Shown: positions 45,072 to 54,883 of the stretch, piece by piece | How positions within the stretch are numbered: the stretch's first letter is position 1 | Layout: every line of letters starts with the position of its first letter | Origin: Saccharomonospora sp. CUA-673 | Lineage (GTDB): Bacteria > Actinomycetota > Actinomycetes > Mycobacteriales > Pseudonocardiaceae | Assembly: GCF_001942305.1 (NCBI RefSeq) | Contig: NZ_MKKE01000084.1 | Location: forward strand, 62,001 to 126,000 | Direction of reading: 5' to 3' | Length of the DNA stretch: 64,000 nucleotides | The notes under the pieces: model-generated | Database searches by the model: none | What the model saw: only the letters and a program-made list of their open reading frames with translations | Told to the model about the DNA's origin: nothing | Made by a program: the position numbers and the translations under genes

Positions 45072-47335
45072 ATGGGTGCACTGCAGATCACGCTCGGCGT
45101 GATCGGCGTTGCCGTCAGCATCGCCGCTTGGGGGGTGTTCGCCGCCGCCGTCGTCCGGCAGGTGAAGATCATCCGACTCGGGCAGCCTGACAGCACGCGT
45201 AACGGACCGTTCGCGGCGCGTCTGAAGACGCTCATCATCGAGTTCGCCGCGCACACGCGGATGAACAAGTTCCGCAGCGTCGGGCCCTGGCACTGGGTCG
45301 TGATGTGGGGCTTCCTGCTGGGTTCGCTGGCCCTGTTCGAGGCCTACGGCGAGATCTTCGACCCGCACTTCGCGTGGCCGATCATCGGTGACTGGGCGCC
45401 GTGGAAGCTGCTGCTCGAACTGCTCGGTATCGGCACCGTGGTCGCCGGTGTGGCGCTGGTGATCATCCGCCAGCTGAACCACCCGCGCCGTGCCGACCGC
45501 CAGTCGCGGTTCGCCGGTTCGAACTTCGGTGCGGCCTACTTCGTCGAGGCCGTGGTGATCATCGAGGGTCTCGGCATCCTCGGTGTCAAGGCGTTCAAGT
45601 TCTCGAGCGGCATCACCGAGGCGCCCCTGTGGTCGAGCTTCGTGACCCAGCCGCTCGCGGAGGTGCTGCCCACCGCCACGATCTGGGTGTCGATCATGGC
45701 GCTGATCAAGCTGCTGTCCGGCATGATCTGGCTGGCCGTCGTCGGCCGGAACCTGACGATGGGCATCGCCTGGCACCGGTTCAGCGCGTTCTTCAACATC
45801 TACTTCAAGCGCGAGGACGACGGCGGCGTCGCGCTGGGCAAGCTCAAGCCGATGATGAGCGGCGGCAAGCCGCTCGACTTCGAGGAGGCCGACCCGGAGA
45901 AGGACGTCTTCGGCGCCGGCCAGGTCGAGGACTTCAGCTGGAAGGGCTGGCTCGACTTCTCCACGTGCACCGAGTGCGGCCGTTGCCAGTCGCAGTGCCC
46001 GGCATGGAACACGGGCAAGCCGCTGTCGCCGAAGCTGCTCATCACGCAGCTGCGCGACCACGCCTACGCCAAGGCGCCGTACCTGCTCGCGGGCGGTAAG
46101 AAGGACATGGCGGGCGACGAGGTGGGCCTGACGGGCGACGACCCGCACGCCGGCATCGACGTCCTGGCCCTCGCCGAGTCGGAGCGTGCGCTGGTGGGCG
46201 ACGCCGAGATGAACGGCGTCATCGACCCCGAGATGCTCTGGTCGTGCACCAACTGCGGTGCGTGCGTGGAGCAGTGCCCGGTGGACATCGAGCACGTCGA
46301 CCACATCGTCGACATGCGCCGCTACCAGGTGATGATCGAGTCGAACTTCCCGACCGAGCTCAACGCCCTGTTCAAGAACCTGGAGAACAAGGGCAACCCG
46401 TGGGGTCAGAACGCCAAGGACCGCATGGCCTGGGCCGACGACCTCGACTTCGAGGTGCCCGTCTTCGACGGCGAGTTCACCGACGACACCGAGTACCTGT
46501 TCTGGGTCGGCTGCGCCGGTGCGTTCGAGGACCGCGCGAAGAAGACGACGCAGGCCGTCGCCGAGCTGCTGCACATCGCGGGCGTCAAGTACACGGTGCT
46601 CGGCCCGGAGGAGACGTGCACCGGTGACCCGGCTCGCCGTGCGGGCAACGAGTTCGTGTTCCAGATGCTCGCGCAGCAGAACGTCGAGGTGCTGAACTCG
46701 GTGTTCGAGGACGTGGAGCAGTCGAAGCGCAAGATCGTCGTGTCGTGTGCGCACTGCTTCAACACGCTCGCCAACGAGTACCCGGACCTCGGCGGCAACT
46801 ACGAGGTCGTGCACCACACCCAGCTGCTCAACCGTCTGGTGCGGGAGAAGAGGCTGACCCCGGTGGCCCCGGTCGCCGAGGACATCACCTACCACGACCC
46901 GTGCTTCCTCGGCCGCCACAACCAGGTGTACGAGGCGCCGCGTGAGCTGGTCGGCGCGGCGGGCGCGAATCTGCGCGAGATGCCGCGGCACGGTGACCGC
47001 TCCATGTGCTGTGGCGCCGGTGGCGCCCGCATGTGGATGGAGGAGCAGATCGGCAAGCGGATCAACGTCGAGCGCGTCGACGAGGCGCTCGGCACCGCGC
47101 GTCGAAGATCGCGACGGGCTGCCCGTTCTGCCGTGTGATGCTCAACGACGGTGTGACGTCGCGGCAGAGCGACGGCGCGGCGAGCGAGGATCTCGAGGTC
47201 GTCGACGTCTCGCAGCTGCTGCTCTCGGCCGTCAAGCGCGGCGGCAAGCAGCCGGCGGGCGTCGGCGCCGGGGACTCCGACGCGGCCCCGACTGCCGAAG
47301 GCGAGGGTGGCGCCCAGTCGGATGACGCCAAGTAA
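45072..47335 (+). CDS. Membrane-bound heterodisulfide-reductase-like FeS oxidoreductase (frame broken near 47099)
   Basis: A 754-residue protein after one base is restored, matching mycobacterial Rv0338c-type iron-sulfur reductases. Five to six membrane helices occupy about residues 1-250. Two 4Fe-4S motifs follow (CTECGRCQSQCP and CTNCGACVEQCPVD). The two CCG domains contain VSCAHCFNTL and MCCGAGGARMW. The last 80 residues (SKIATGCPFCRVMLNDGV, then an Ala/Gly tail) lie in the other frame. It probably moves electrons between quinone and a cytosolic thiol or flavin partner. A 12-bp hairpin terminates it. Confidence 0.9.
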
Positions 47336-47353
47336 CCCGACACGGTGAACACG

Positions 47354-47390
47354 CGCGGGCGCCGCTCCGGACTCCGGGGCGGCGCCCGCG
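47354..47390 (+). terminator. Hairpin terminator after the FeS reductase gene
   Basis: A perfect 12-bp stem CGCGGGCGCCGC / GCGGCGCCCGCG with a 13-base loop, 18 bases after the stop. Confidence 0.85.
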
Positions 47391-47553
47391 GCGTATCGCG
47401 GCGAAAACACTGCAAGTTTACGTGCCCGAAATACACGGCCCATCGGTTTTCTCCACAATCGCGTCGGGCGCGTGCGAGTAGCATCGCCTGCTCTCATGTC
47501 GTCGCACCCGGCGACGACATGAGCACGGACAGTGCGAGGCGAGGGCGTGGGTC

Positions 47554-48388
47554 ATGAATCCCCCGAACGAACCAGCGAGACCGGACCGCAGCGAGCACAA
47601 CGCAGCTGAGACGTCGGCGACGTCGGCGCCCGACCAGTCATCCCGGTCGGCGCCCGTTTCCCCTCGGCCAAGCGTTGGAGCGCATCGAGAAGGCCGAACG
47701 CAAGGCCGCGCAGAAGGCCGCCGCGAAGGAGTCCAAGCAACAGGGCAGGGCCGGCAGCGCCGACGGCGACTCGGCCGGCTCGCAGAAGAAGTCCCGGACC
47801 GGCCGGGGCAGCGCCCGTTTCCCCTCGGCCGCCGACCTCGAGCGCTACGCCGACGAACCGACTCCCGAACCGCCCTCCGAACCGACACCCGAGCCCGGCG
47901 AGCCCGGCACCCGAGCGGGGTCCACCGAGCCGGAGCAGCCCGCACGCCGGGCACTCGAGGAACCGGCGCGCAGCACGGTGCCGCCGTCGCTCGAGGACCA
48001 CGAGGACTACGCCGACTACACGGCCTACGACGCGGACGAGGAGAACCGGCTCCGCGTGCGGCCCTACGTGATCACGCGCGGGCGCACGGAGGCGCGCGAC
48101 GACCTGGCGATCGAAACGATGATCACGGTCAACCCGCGCGGCCCGTGGTCCCGGGAGCAGGGCAACTCCGACCACCAGGCGGTGCGCCGGATCTGCGGCG
48201 AGCCGCGGTCGGTGGCCGAGGTGGCGGCGCTGATGTCGGTGCCACTCGGCGTCGCGCGGGTGCTGCTGACCGACCTCGCCGACTCCGACCTGGTGCACAT
48301 CCACGTCGACACCATGCAGACCGACGACGGACGCCCCGACTTCAACCTCATGCAGCGCGTCCTCGCCGGCCTGCACCGACTGTCGTGA
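47554..48388 (+). CDS. DUF742 family protein (frame irregular near 47657)
   Basis: A DUF742 winged-helix-like protein. The C-terminal 115 residues contain RVRPYVITRGRT, DLAIETMITV, CGEPRSVAEVAALMSVPLGVARVLLTDLADSDLVHIH and the final DFNLMQRVLAGL, all normal. The long N-terminal part is charged and low in complexity. ATG 47554 opens a frame that must shift by +1 (or two bases are missing) near 47657 to reach it, unlike the -1 errors elsewhere. A 20-bp direct repeat (47650-47669 and 47811-47830) adjoins the break. DUF742 genes usually sit in kinase/roadblock/GTPase operons; this one is alone. Confidence 0.72.
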
Positions 48389-48436
48389 CCGGATCCGAGT
48401 GACCGGACCCCAGTGACCGGATCCGAGTAGCCGCCC

Positions 48437-50692
48437 TTACGGCTTGCCGAGGCGCAGCAGCACGGACTCGCCGGGCGCTTCGTCGACGCCGTCGTTGTCG
48501 ACCGCGCCGACGAGCTTGCCGTCGGCGGTCACGGCCAGGCCCTCGGGTTTGTCGTGCACGATGCCGCCGCCCGCCTCGAGCGCGGGAATCAGGTCCTGGT
48601 TGAGCGACTTGTCGACAACGGGCTTGCGCTCGCCCACACCGACCGGTTCGACGGTCGAGACGTCGATCTCGTAGACCTTCTTCGTCTCGGCGTCCTCGCC
48701 GCGCTGGTTGTCGCGTTCCAACACGAGCATCCGCCCGTCGCCGAGCGCGGTCAGCTCTGACACGCCCATCCAGCCGCCCTCGGGCGGGGTGTCGAGCGGG
48801 TACGCCGCGAACGCCCACTGCCCGGTCGCGGGGGTGTAGCGGGCGAGCGTGCTCTGACCCGGTTCGTTGTCGGCCCATTCGCGCTGGACGGCGACCCACA
48901 CGTGCTCGCCGTCGACGGCCACGCCCTCGAAGCCGAAGCGGGTGGCGCCCTCGGCGATCGCGTCGGGCAGGGCGATCTCCTCGCGCACCTGGCCGTCGGG
49001 GCCGACGTCGATGAGCAGGTTGGGCAGGTCGTCGGCGGGTTCGCCCTCGGCGACGACCCAGTAGCCGCCGTCGTCGCGCGCGGCGATGCCCTCGAGGTCG
49101 TAGGCGGCCTCGTCGCCGTCGCGCGTCAACACGAGTTCGTCGGTGACGCGCGCCGGGTGCGAGGCAGTGTCGACGGTGAGCACGCGGCTGGGCTCGTAGG
49201 CGTTGTCGTGGATCGCGACGACCTCACCGGGCGAGCCGGGAACGCCGGACAGTCCCGACAGGCCACCGAATCCGATCCCGCTGTCCGCCACGATCGACGG
49301 CGCGCCCTCGTTCTTGCGCAGCGACACGGCCAGTGGGGTGCGCGTCAGCTGGTAGCGGCTCAGCGACGAGCGCACCCCAGCCTCGGCGTCGTCCTCCTCG
49401 GCGGACACGACGAGCGCGTTGCGCTGCGGCACGGGCAGCACGCCCTCGGGCGCGACGTCGGTCGGCAGGCCCTGCACGAGCTGCGGGTCGCGCGGATCGT
49501 CCACGTTGTACACGGCGACGAGGTTGGCGCGTTCGAGGGCGACGAAGGCGTAGCGGTGCTTGCCGTACGTCGCGACGGCCAGGCCCTCCGGTTCGACGCC
49601 CTTGGCCTCGGCGCGGTGCTCGGGGTACTGGCCGTGGCGGATCGCGAGTTCCTCGAGCTCGTTGCCGGAGCTGTACACGACGTCGCCGGTGGCGGCGTCG
49701 AACGCCGTCCACGTGCGGGTGCCGCCCTGGTAGTCGCCCTCGTCGGCGGTCGCGAGGGTGTCGTCGTCGAGCCAGCCGACCGAGTCCGGCTCACGCGGCG
49801 CGGTGACCGAGCCGTCGCGTTCGATGCGGTTGTTCTCGGTGGTGTCGACGTCCTCGACCGTCGCCGTGCCGGCACTGAAGTGGTTGCGCACCTCGCCGCT
49901 CGCCACGTCGACGACGACGATGTGGTTGTTCTCCTGCAACGTCACGGCGACCTGGCCGCGGTCGTTGATCGAGACGTACTCGGGTTCCGGGTCCTCGGGG
50001 GCGACGTCGGCGAGGCCGATCAGTTCCGTCGTGCGCACCTGCCAGGCGTCGGGCGCGCCGTCGAGGTCGACGATCGCGAGGAACCCGGCGGGCAGCTGCG
50101 GGAGCGCACCGTCGTCGACGTCCTCGTCGCGTTCGTTCTCGATGGCGACCGCGGCGTGCCGGCCGTCGGGCGAGATGTCGATCGAGTCGGGCTGGCCGCC
50201 GAGGTCGTGGGAGGCGACGATCGCGCGGTCGGCGAGGTCGACGACGACCAGCTCGCCGGACGGGTCGGTGTAGCTCTCCGACGTGTTCACCGCGACGAGC
50301 GCCAGGTCGCCGACGATGTCGACCGACGTGGGCTCACCCGGCATGTCCAGGGTGCCCGCGGGCTCGAGCGAGTCTCGTCCGGCGAGGGTCGAGAAGCCGA
50401 TGCGCTCGGCGGGCGAGTCGGTGTGGACGACCGTCCGGCCGTCCGGCGTGACCGCGGAGATCTCGGCCGCGGTCTCCTCGTCGGGCGAGGAGTTGTGGTG
50501 CACCGGCATCGTCGACGTGCGCACGAAGTGCTCCCCGGACGGCAACGCGAAATCGGGATCGGCGCTCGTGGGGGCCGCGGTGTTCGTGCTGCCGGTGTTC
50601 GTGCTGCCGGGGTTCGCCGTGGCGGCCGGAGTCAGGGTCACCGTGAGGGCCACGGCCGCGGCGCCGGCGAGGATTCGGTTGCACTTTCGCAT
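48437..50692 (-). CDS. Secreted beta-propeller, phytase-like esterase family protein
   Basis: A 751-residue exported protein. The signal peptide covers about residues 1-26 (MRKCNRILAGAAAVALTVTL). The N-terminal half is a YncE-like propeller with repeated TSVDIVGDLALVAVNTSE and DSIDISPDGRHAAVAIENE segments. The C-terminal part matches the esterase-like domain of phytase (DEAAYDLEGIAARDDGGYWV, FGFEGVAVDGEHVWVAVQ, ALGDGRMLVLERD, NDGVDEAPGESVLLRLG). Calcium-binding acidic turns are common. It probably hydrolyses phosphate esters or binds cell-surface material; no direct evidence for either. It is divergent from the AidB-like gene. Confidence 0.82.
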   Translation of the reverse strand: MRKCNRILAGAAAVALTVTLTPAATANPGSTNTGSTNTAAPTSADPDFALPSGEHFVRTSTMPVHHNSSPDEETAAEISAVTPDGRTVVHTDSPAERIGFSTLAGRDSLEPAGTLDMPGEPTSVDIVGDLALVAVNTSESYTDPSGELVVVDLADRAIVASHDLGGQPDSIDISPDGRHAAVAIENERDEDVDDGALPQLPAGFLAIVDLDGAPDAWQVRTTELIGLADVAPEDPEPEYVSINDRGQVAVTLQENNHIVVVDVASGEVRNHFSAGTATVEDVDTTENNRIERDGSVTAPREPDSVGWLDDDTLATADEGDYQGGTRTWTAFDAATGDVVYSSGNELEELAIRHGQYPEHRAEAKGVEPEGLAVATYGKHRYAFVALERANLVAVYNVDDPRDPQLVQGLPTDVAPEGVLPVPQRNALVVSAEEDDAEAGVRSSLSRYQLTRTPLAVSLRKNEGAPSIVADSGIGFGGLSGLSGVPGSPGEVVAIHDNAYEPSRVLTVDTASHPARVTDELVLTRDGDEAAYDLEGIAARDDGGYWVVAEGEPADDLPNLLIDVGPDGQVREEIALPDAIAEGATRFGFEGVAVDGEHVWVAVQREWADNEPGQSTLARYTPATGQWAFAAYPLDTPPEGGWMGVSELTALGDGRMLVLERDNQRGEDAETKKVYEIDVSTVEPVGVGERKPVVDKSLNQDLIPALEAGGGIVHDKPEGLAVTADGKLVGAVDNDGVDEAPGESVLLRLGKP

Positions 50693-50810
50693 CGGTGCTT
50701 TCTAGCCCGCGTGGATGTGTCCAGGCTGAACAGGACAAGAAGACCGCGCGAACCCGGAGTGTGCGGAACCGACCTTGCCTCACGAACCGAACGGTGGTTC
50801 CCTGCCTGCG

Positions 50811-52436
50811 ATGCCAGCTACTCATGACGTGACGAACCAGGTACCGCCGCTGACCGGGCACGACGTCGCAGACGACCCGACGTTGCTCTCCGCGTTGGAG
50901 CGGGAGGGCGCGGGCTGGGCCGCCGACGAGGTGCACGAACTGGGCAGACTCGCGGGCACCGAACGCGTGCAGGAGTGGGGCAGGCTCGCCAACGAGAACA
51001 AACCCGTGCTGCGCACGCACGACCGCGTCGGGCACCGCATCGACGAGGTCGAGTTCCACCCGCACTGGCACGACCTGATGGACGTGGCCGTCTCGCACGG
51101 GCTGCACGCCGCACCGTGGCGGGATCCGCGCGCGGGCGCGCACGTGGCGCGCGCGGCGAAGTTCTACGTGTGGAGCCAGAACGAGGCGGGCCACACGTGC
51201 CCGATCTCGATGACGTACTCGGCGATCCCCACGTTGCGGCACAACCCGGAACTGGCCGCGGTGTACGAACCGCTGCTGGCGGCCACCAGCTACGACTTCG
51301 GCCTGCGGGTGCCCACGACGAAGAGCGGGCTCATCGCGGGCATGTCGATGACGGAGAAGCAGGGCGGTTCGGACGTCCGCGCCAACACGACGACGGCCGA
51401 GCCCGCGGGCGACGGCAGCTACGCGCTGACGGGGCACAAGTGGTTCACGTCGGCGCCGATGTCGGACGTGTTCCTCACGCTCGCGCAGGCACCGGGCGGA
51501 CTGTCGTGCTTCCTGGTGTCGCGGGTGCTGCCGGACGGTTCGCGCAACGCGATCCGGTTGCAGCGCCTGAAGGACAAGCTGGGCAACACGTCGAACGCGT
51601 CCGCCGAGATCGAGTACGAGGGCGCGATCGGCTGGCTGGTCGGCGAGGAGGGCCGCGGGGTCCGCACGATCATCGAGATGGTGTCGAACACGCGCCTGGA
51701 CTGCACGATCGGCGGTGCGGCCGGCATGCGCTACGGCGCGATGCGGGCGGCGCACCACGCGCGGCACCGGTCGACGTTCGGCTCGCGCCTGATCGACGCG
51801 CCGGCGATGGCGAACGTGCTGGCGGACCTGACGGTCGAGTCCGAGGCGGCGACGCTGGCCGCGATGCGGATCGCGGGCGCCACCGACCGCGCGCCCTCCG
51901 ACGAGAGCGAGGCGGCACTGCGCCGGTTGGCGCTGGCGGTGTCGAAGTACTGGGTGTGCAAACGCGCGCCCGCGCACGCGGCCGAGGCGCTGGAATGCCT
52001 GGGCGGCAACGGTTACGTGGAGGAGTCGGGAATGCCGCGGCTGTTCCGCGAGTCGCCGTTGTCGTCGATCTGGGAGGGCTCGGGCAACGTCGCGGCGCTG
52101 GACACGCTGCGCGCCATGGCCAAGCAGCCCGACTCGGTGGACGCGCTGTTCGCCGAACTCGACGCCTCGTCCGGTGTGGACGGACGGCTCGACGACGCGA
52201 TCGCCGGTCTGCGCAAGGAACTCGCCGACCTGTCCGATGTGGAGTACCGCGCGCGGCGGATCGTCGAGCGGATCGCGCTGGTGTTCCAGGGCTCGCTGCT
52301 CGTGCGGTACGGCGACGAGGCGGTCGCCGATGCGTTCTGCGCGTCCCGCCTGTCCGGCGACTGGGGCGTCGCCTTCGGCACCCTCCCCACCGGCGTCGAC
52401 ACCGGCCGCATCCTCGCCCGCACCGAGGTCGGGTAA
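50811..52436 (+). CDS. AidB-like acyl-CoA dehydrogenase family protein
   Basis: A 541-residue flavoprotein of the AidB branch. The family's N-terminal extension is VTNQVPPLTGHDVADDPTLL. FAD-site segments are GMSMTEKQGGSDVRANTTTA, YALTGHKWFTSAPMSD and the C-terminal ALECLGGNGYVEESGMPRLFRESPLSSIWEGSGNV. AidB proteins bind FAD and DNA and are induced by alkylating stress, but their reaction is unclear. I choose the ATG at 50811 (MPATHDVTNQ); no ribosome site is evident, so a leaderless message is likely. An upstream ATG at 50775 is possible. Confidence 0.88.
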   Translation: MPATHDVTNQVPPLTGHDVADDPTLLSALEREGAGWAADEVHELGRLAGTERVQEWGRLANENKPVLRTHDRVGHRIDEVEFHPHWHDLMDVAVSHGLHAAPWRDPRAGAHVARAAKFYVWSQNEAGHTCPISMTYSAIPTLRHNPELAAVYEPLLAATSYDFGLRVPTTKSGLIAGMSMTEKQGGSDVRANTTTAEPAGDGSYALTGHKWFTSAPMSDVFLTLAQAPGGLSCFLVSRVLPDGSRNAIRLQRLKDKLGNTSNASAEIEYEGAIGWLVGEEGRGVRTIIEMVSNTRLDCTIGGAAGMRYGAMRAAHHARHRSTFGSRLIDAPAMANVLADLTVESEAATLAAMRIAGATDRAPSDESEAALRRLALAVSKYWVCKRAPAHAAEALECLGGNGYVEESGMPRLFRESPLSSIWEGSGNVAALDTLRAMAKQPDSVDALFAELDASSGVDGRLDDAIAGLRKELADLSDVEYRARRIVERIALVFQGSLLVRYGDEAVADAFCASRLSGDWGVAFGTLPTGVDTGRILARTEVG

Positions 52437-52468
52437 CGGTTGTCGATCAGGCCTGGTCCGCTCAGGCC

Positions 52469-53262
52469 TCAGTAGCCGAGGTCGAGGGTCCAGTACCAGC
52501 CGTCGGTGTTGAGGCCGGCGCGATGGCGGTGACGGCGCAGTCGGTGATGTTGGCGTTGTGCGCGGGCTGGGCCATCCAGTTGTCGACGACGGCGCGCGGC
52601 GACGTGACGCCCATGGCGAGGTTCTCGGCGGCGGGGTCGTCGTAGCCGAACGATTCGACGCGTTCCTCGAAGGTGGTGCCGTCGGACGATTCGTGCGAGA
52701 GCCTGCGGTTCTCGGACATGTCGTCACTGTGGGCCTGCCCCGCACTGGACAGGGCGTCGTCGGTGGTGGCGGGCTCGCAGCCGGCGGCGACGCGTTCGTC
52801 GTTGACGTGGCGGAGCAGTTCGGTGAGGGGGTCCTCGTCGGGTTCGCTCGGGCTGGTGGACGTCACGGTGCCGGTGGTCGGCTCGCCGGTGGGCGACGTG
52901 GATCCGGACGTCGGCGACGGCGACGTGGGCTCTGGGCGCTCGCCGGTGGTCGTCGGCTCGGCGTCCGACGTGTCGGGCGAGTCGGACGTGACGGGTGTGG
53001 TGGTCGGTTCGCCGCCGGGCGTCGACACGGACGACGTGGCCGGGCCGGGCGGGTCGGCCGGTTCGGTGTCCGGTTCGCCGGGGGTGCCGGTCGGGGCAGC
53101 GGTGTCGTCGCGTTCGAGCGACGTGCCGGGGCCGGCCGCCGAGGACGGCGCATCGGGGTCGGATTCGCCCCAGAAGAGGTGGCTGCCCAGGGCGATCACG
53201 ACGCCGACGAGCACGCCCACCAGGAGGAGCGCGCCGCGCGTACGGGTGATCGGGGTAGCCAC
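52469..53262 (-). CDS. Membrane-anchored CAP (SCP/PR1) domain protein (frame broken near 52514)
   Basis: A 264-residue protein after one base is restored. An N-terminal hydrophobic anchor (GALLLVGVLVGVVIALGSHLF) precedes a Thr/Ser/Pro/Glu-rich stalk (about 35-135) and then a C-terminal CAP domain. CAP motifs are LLRHVNDERVAAGCEP, AHSDDMSENRRLSHESSDG and AVVDNWMAQPAHNANITDC. Repair gives the standard ending GAGLNTDGWYWTLDLGY. Actinobacterial CAP proteins are surface proteins of uncertain function. The GTG at 53262 follows TAGCTT, a possible -10 box, so it may be leaderless. Confidence 0.8.
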
Positions 53263-53391
53263 GACCGGGCAAGCTACCACCAACGAGTGAGTTACTGGAC
53301 CGTTATGTGAGCGGGATCAGACAGTCGACACACCCGGTCACGAGATGTCAGCAGCCGGTGTCGAGCCCGCCGACGGGTACGCGGCCGGTTC

Positions 53392-53973
53392 TCAGCGGGC
53401 GGTGTCGACGCGGTCGAAGTTGCGGTATGCCCTGCTCGGGGTGGGTCCGCGCTGGCCCTGGTACTTGGAGCCGGCCTCGTTGGAGCCGTAGGGGTGCTGT
53501 GCGGAGCTGGTGAGGCGGAACAGGCACAGCTGGCCGATCTTCATGCCGGGCCACAGGGTGATGGGCAGGTTGGCGACGTTCGACAGTTCGAGCGTGATGT
53601 GCCCGCTGAAGCCGGGGTCGATGAAGCCTGCCGTCGAGTGGGTGAGCAGGCCGAGGCGGCCGAGCGACGATTTGCCCTCGAGACGTCCGGCGAGGTCGTC
53701 GGGCAGGGTGAACAGCTCGAAGGTGGAGCCGAGGACGAACTCGCCGGGGTGCAGCACGAACGCCTCGCCGTCGGTCTTCTCGACGAGCGAGGTCAGCTCG
53801 TCCTGCTGCAACGACGGGTCGATGTGCGTGTACTTGGTGTTGTCGAAGACGCGGAAGAACCGGTCGAGACGCACGTCGACGCTCGACGGCTGGAGCATCT
53901 GCGGGCCGGACGGCTCGATCTGCAGCCGGCCGGCGTCGAGCTCGTTGCGGAGGTCGCGGTCACTGAGCAGCAC
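53392..53973 (-). CDS. dcd: dCTP deaminase (dUMP-forming type)
   Basis: A 193-residue trimeric dUTPase-fold enzyme converting dCTP to dUMP or dUTP for thymidylate synthesis. It has LQPSSVDVRLDRFFRVFDN, GKSSLGRLGLLTHSTAGF, IDPGFSGHITLELSN with the catalytic Glu, and the C-terminal lid GSKYQGQRGPTPSRAY. The similarity to the mycobacterial enzyme suggests the bifunctional dUMP-forming type. Start is GTG at 53973. The 53263-53391 spacer on the downstream side holds no gene. Confidence 0.95.
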   Translation of the reverse strand: MLLSDRDLRNELDAGRLQIEPSGPQMLQPSSVDVRLDRFFRVFDNTKYTHIDPSLQQDELTSLVEKTDGEAFVLHPGEFVLGSTFELFTLPDDLAGRLEGKSSLGRLGLLTHSTAGFIDPGFSGHITLELSNVANLPITLWPGMKIGQLCLFRLTSSAQHPYGSNEAGSKYQGQRGPTPSRAYRNFDRVDTAR

Positions 53974-54076
53974 GGGCCCACCCTAGCCGGGCGATCCGCC
54001 GCCCATGCACGTCCGGCCGACCCGAGGGGGAGTGGACGTCGACCCGGACGATCGTTGTAAGATCGGACGTCACCAG

Positions 54077-54150
54077 GCGGATGTAGTTCAATGGTAGAAC
54101 ATCAGCTTCCCAAGCTGAGAACGCGGGTTCGATTCCCGTCATCCGCTCCA
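54077..54150 (+). tRNA. tRNA-Gly (anticodon CCC)
   Basis: A 74-nt cloverleaf with encoded CCA. The acceptor stem GCGGATG pairs with CATCCGC. The D arm is GTTC/GAAC. The anticodon arm TCAGC-TTCCCAA-GCTGA gives CCC. The T arm GCGGG-TTCGATT-CCCGT closes with one G-U pair. It reads GGG glycine codons. A -10-like TAAGAT lies at 54058-54063. Its 3' end is the usual attachment site of integrative elements, and a hairpin follows directly. Confidence 0.97.
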
Positions 54151-54155
54151 AGCAC

Positions 54156-54198
54156 GAAGGCCCAGGTCAGAAGCCATCCACTTCGGACCTGGGCCTTC
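54156..54198 (+). terminator. Hairpin after tRNA-Gly
   Basis: A perfect 13-bp stem GAAGGCCCAGGTC / GACCTGGGCCTTC with a 17-base loop begins six bases after the CCA end. Confidence 0.85.
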
Positions 54199-54199
54199 G

Positions 54200-54295
54200 T
54201 CATGTCGGGGCCTCGTGCCATTGGCGTGCCATTAGCGTGCCCTCGGCTGACTCGTCATCGTCGTCGGTCCTTGCCCCGTGCACAGCCGCGGAGGG
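54200..54295 (-). pseudogene. Possible remnant of an integrase C terminus
   Basis: On the minus strand a frame reads AVHGARTDDDDESAEGTLMARQWHEAP and stops at 54200-54202. From memory, an acidic run followed by a closing MARxWHE is how many actinobacterial tyrosine-integrase genes end beside their tRNA attachment site, with the same kind of hairpin before the tRNA. No other integrase part remains, since the next gene begins at 54304. The match is short, so this is tentative. Confidence 0.35.
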
Positions 54296-54303
54296 CGGGC
54301 CCT

Positions 54304-54726
54304 TCAGCTCGTTTCGTTCTTGCGCCGGGGCGGGCGCACGAACTGCGCGGTGGCGATCAGAGCACCTCCGACGATGATCGGGAGGAAGTCGTACTCGGCC
54401 ACCGGGTAGGCGACCAGGGCGGGACCGCTGGTCACCATGACGTCGCCGCCCTCGCAGGTCAGTTGCGCATCGACGGCCGGTTCGACTCTCTCGCCGTCGA
54501 GAAGCTCCCGCGCGCCGCGCGGCGGGATGTCGAACTGTCGCCCACCCAGGTCGCAGTGCGCGACACCTCCGGATGTCACCACCAGGTAGTAGGTCGTGCC
54601 CGACTGCAACGGGAGCCCGGAGTCCTCGACCTCGTCGCCTGCGAAGCGGGCGTAGCCCGCAGCGCCCACGACGAGCAGGATGAGAAGGGCGCCGACCACG
54701 CGCATCGCCCAGGGCACCTTGCTCAT
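54304..54726 (-). CDS. Hypothetical membrane protein
   Basis: A 140-residue protein that I do not recognise. It has a membrane helix near the N terminus (AMRVVGALLILLVVGAAGYA) and a second near the C terminus (FLPIIVGGALIATAQFV), followed by a basic tail PPRRKNETS. The exported loop between them (about 85 residues) holds two cysteines (HCDLGG, LTCEGG) that could pair. The loop is beta-rich. It lies next to the integrase trace and could belong to a former insertion. Codon use is slightly less GC-rich than in the neighbours. Confidence 0.55.
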   Translation of the reverse strand: MSKVPWAMRVVGALLILLVVGAAGYARFAGDEVEDSGLPLQSGTTYYLVVTSGGVAHCDLGGRQFDIPPRGARELLDGERVEPAVDAQLTCEGGDVMVTSGPALVAYPVAEYDFLPIIVGGALIATAQFVRPPRRKNETS

Positions 54727-54883
54727 CAGGCTTGCCTGCCGTCCCCGTTTCCGTTCATGGTCGTCCTTGATCCTTCCGGTCAGCCTTTGACTGCCGCTTC
54801 GAGCCGCACGAGCAGATCGATGATCTGCGTGCCCTCGCCGTTAACCGGTCGACCCGGGCCGGTCCGCGGTGGAGACTGGGCGC

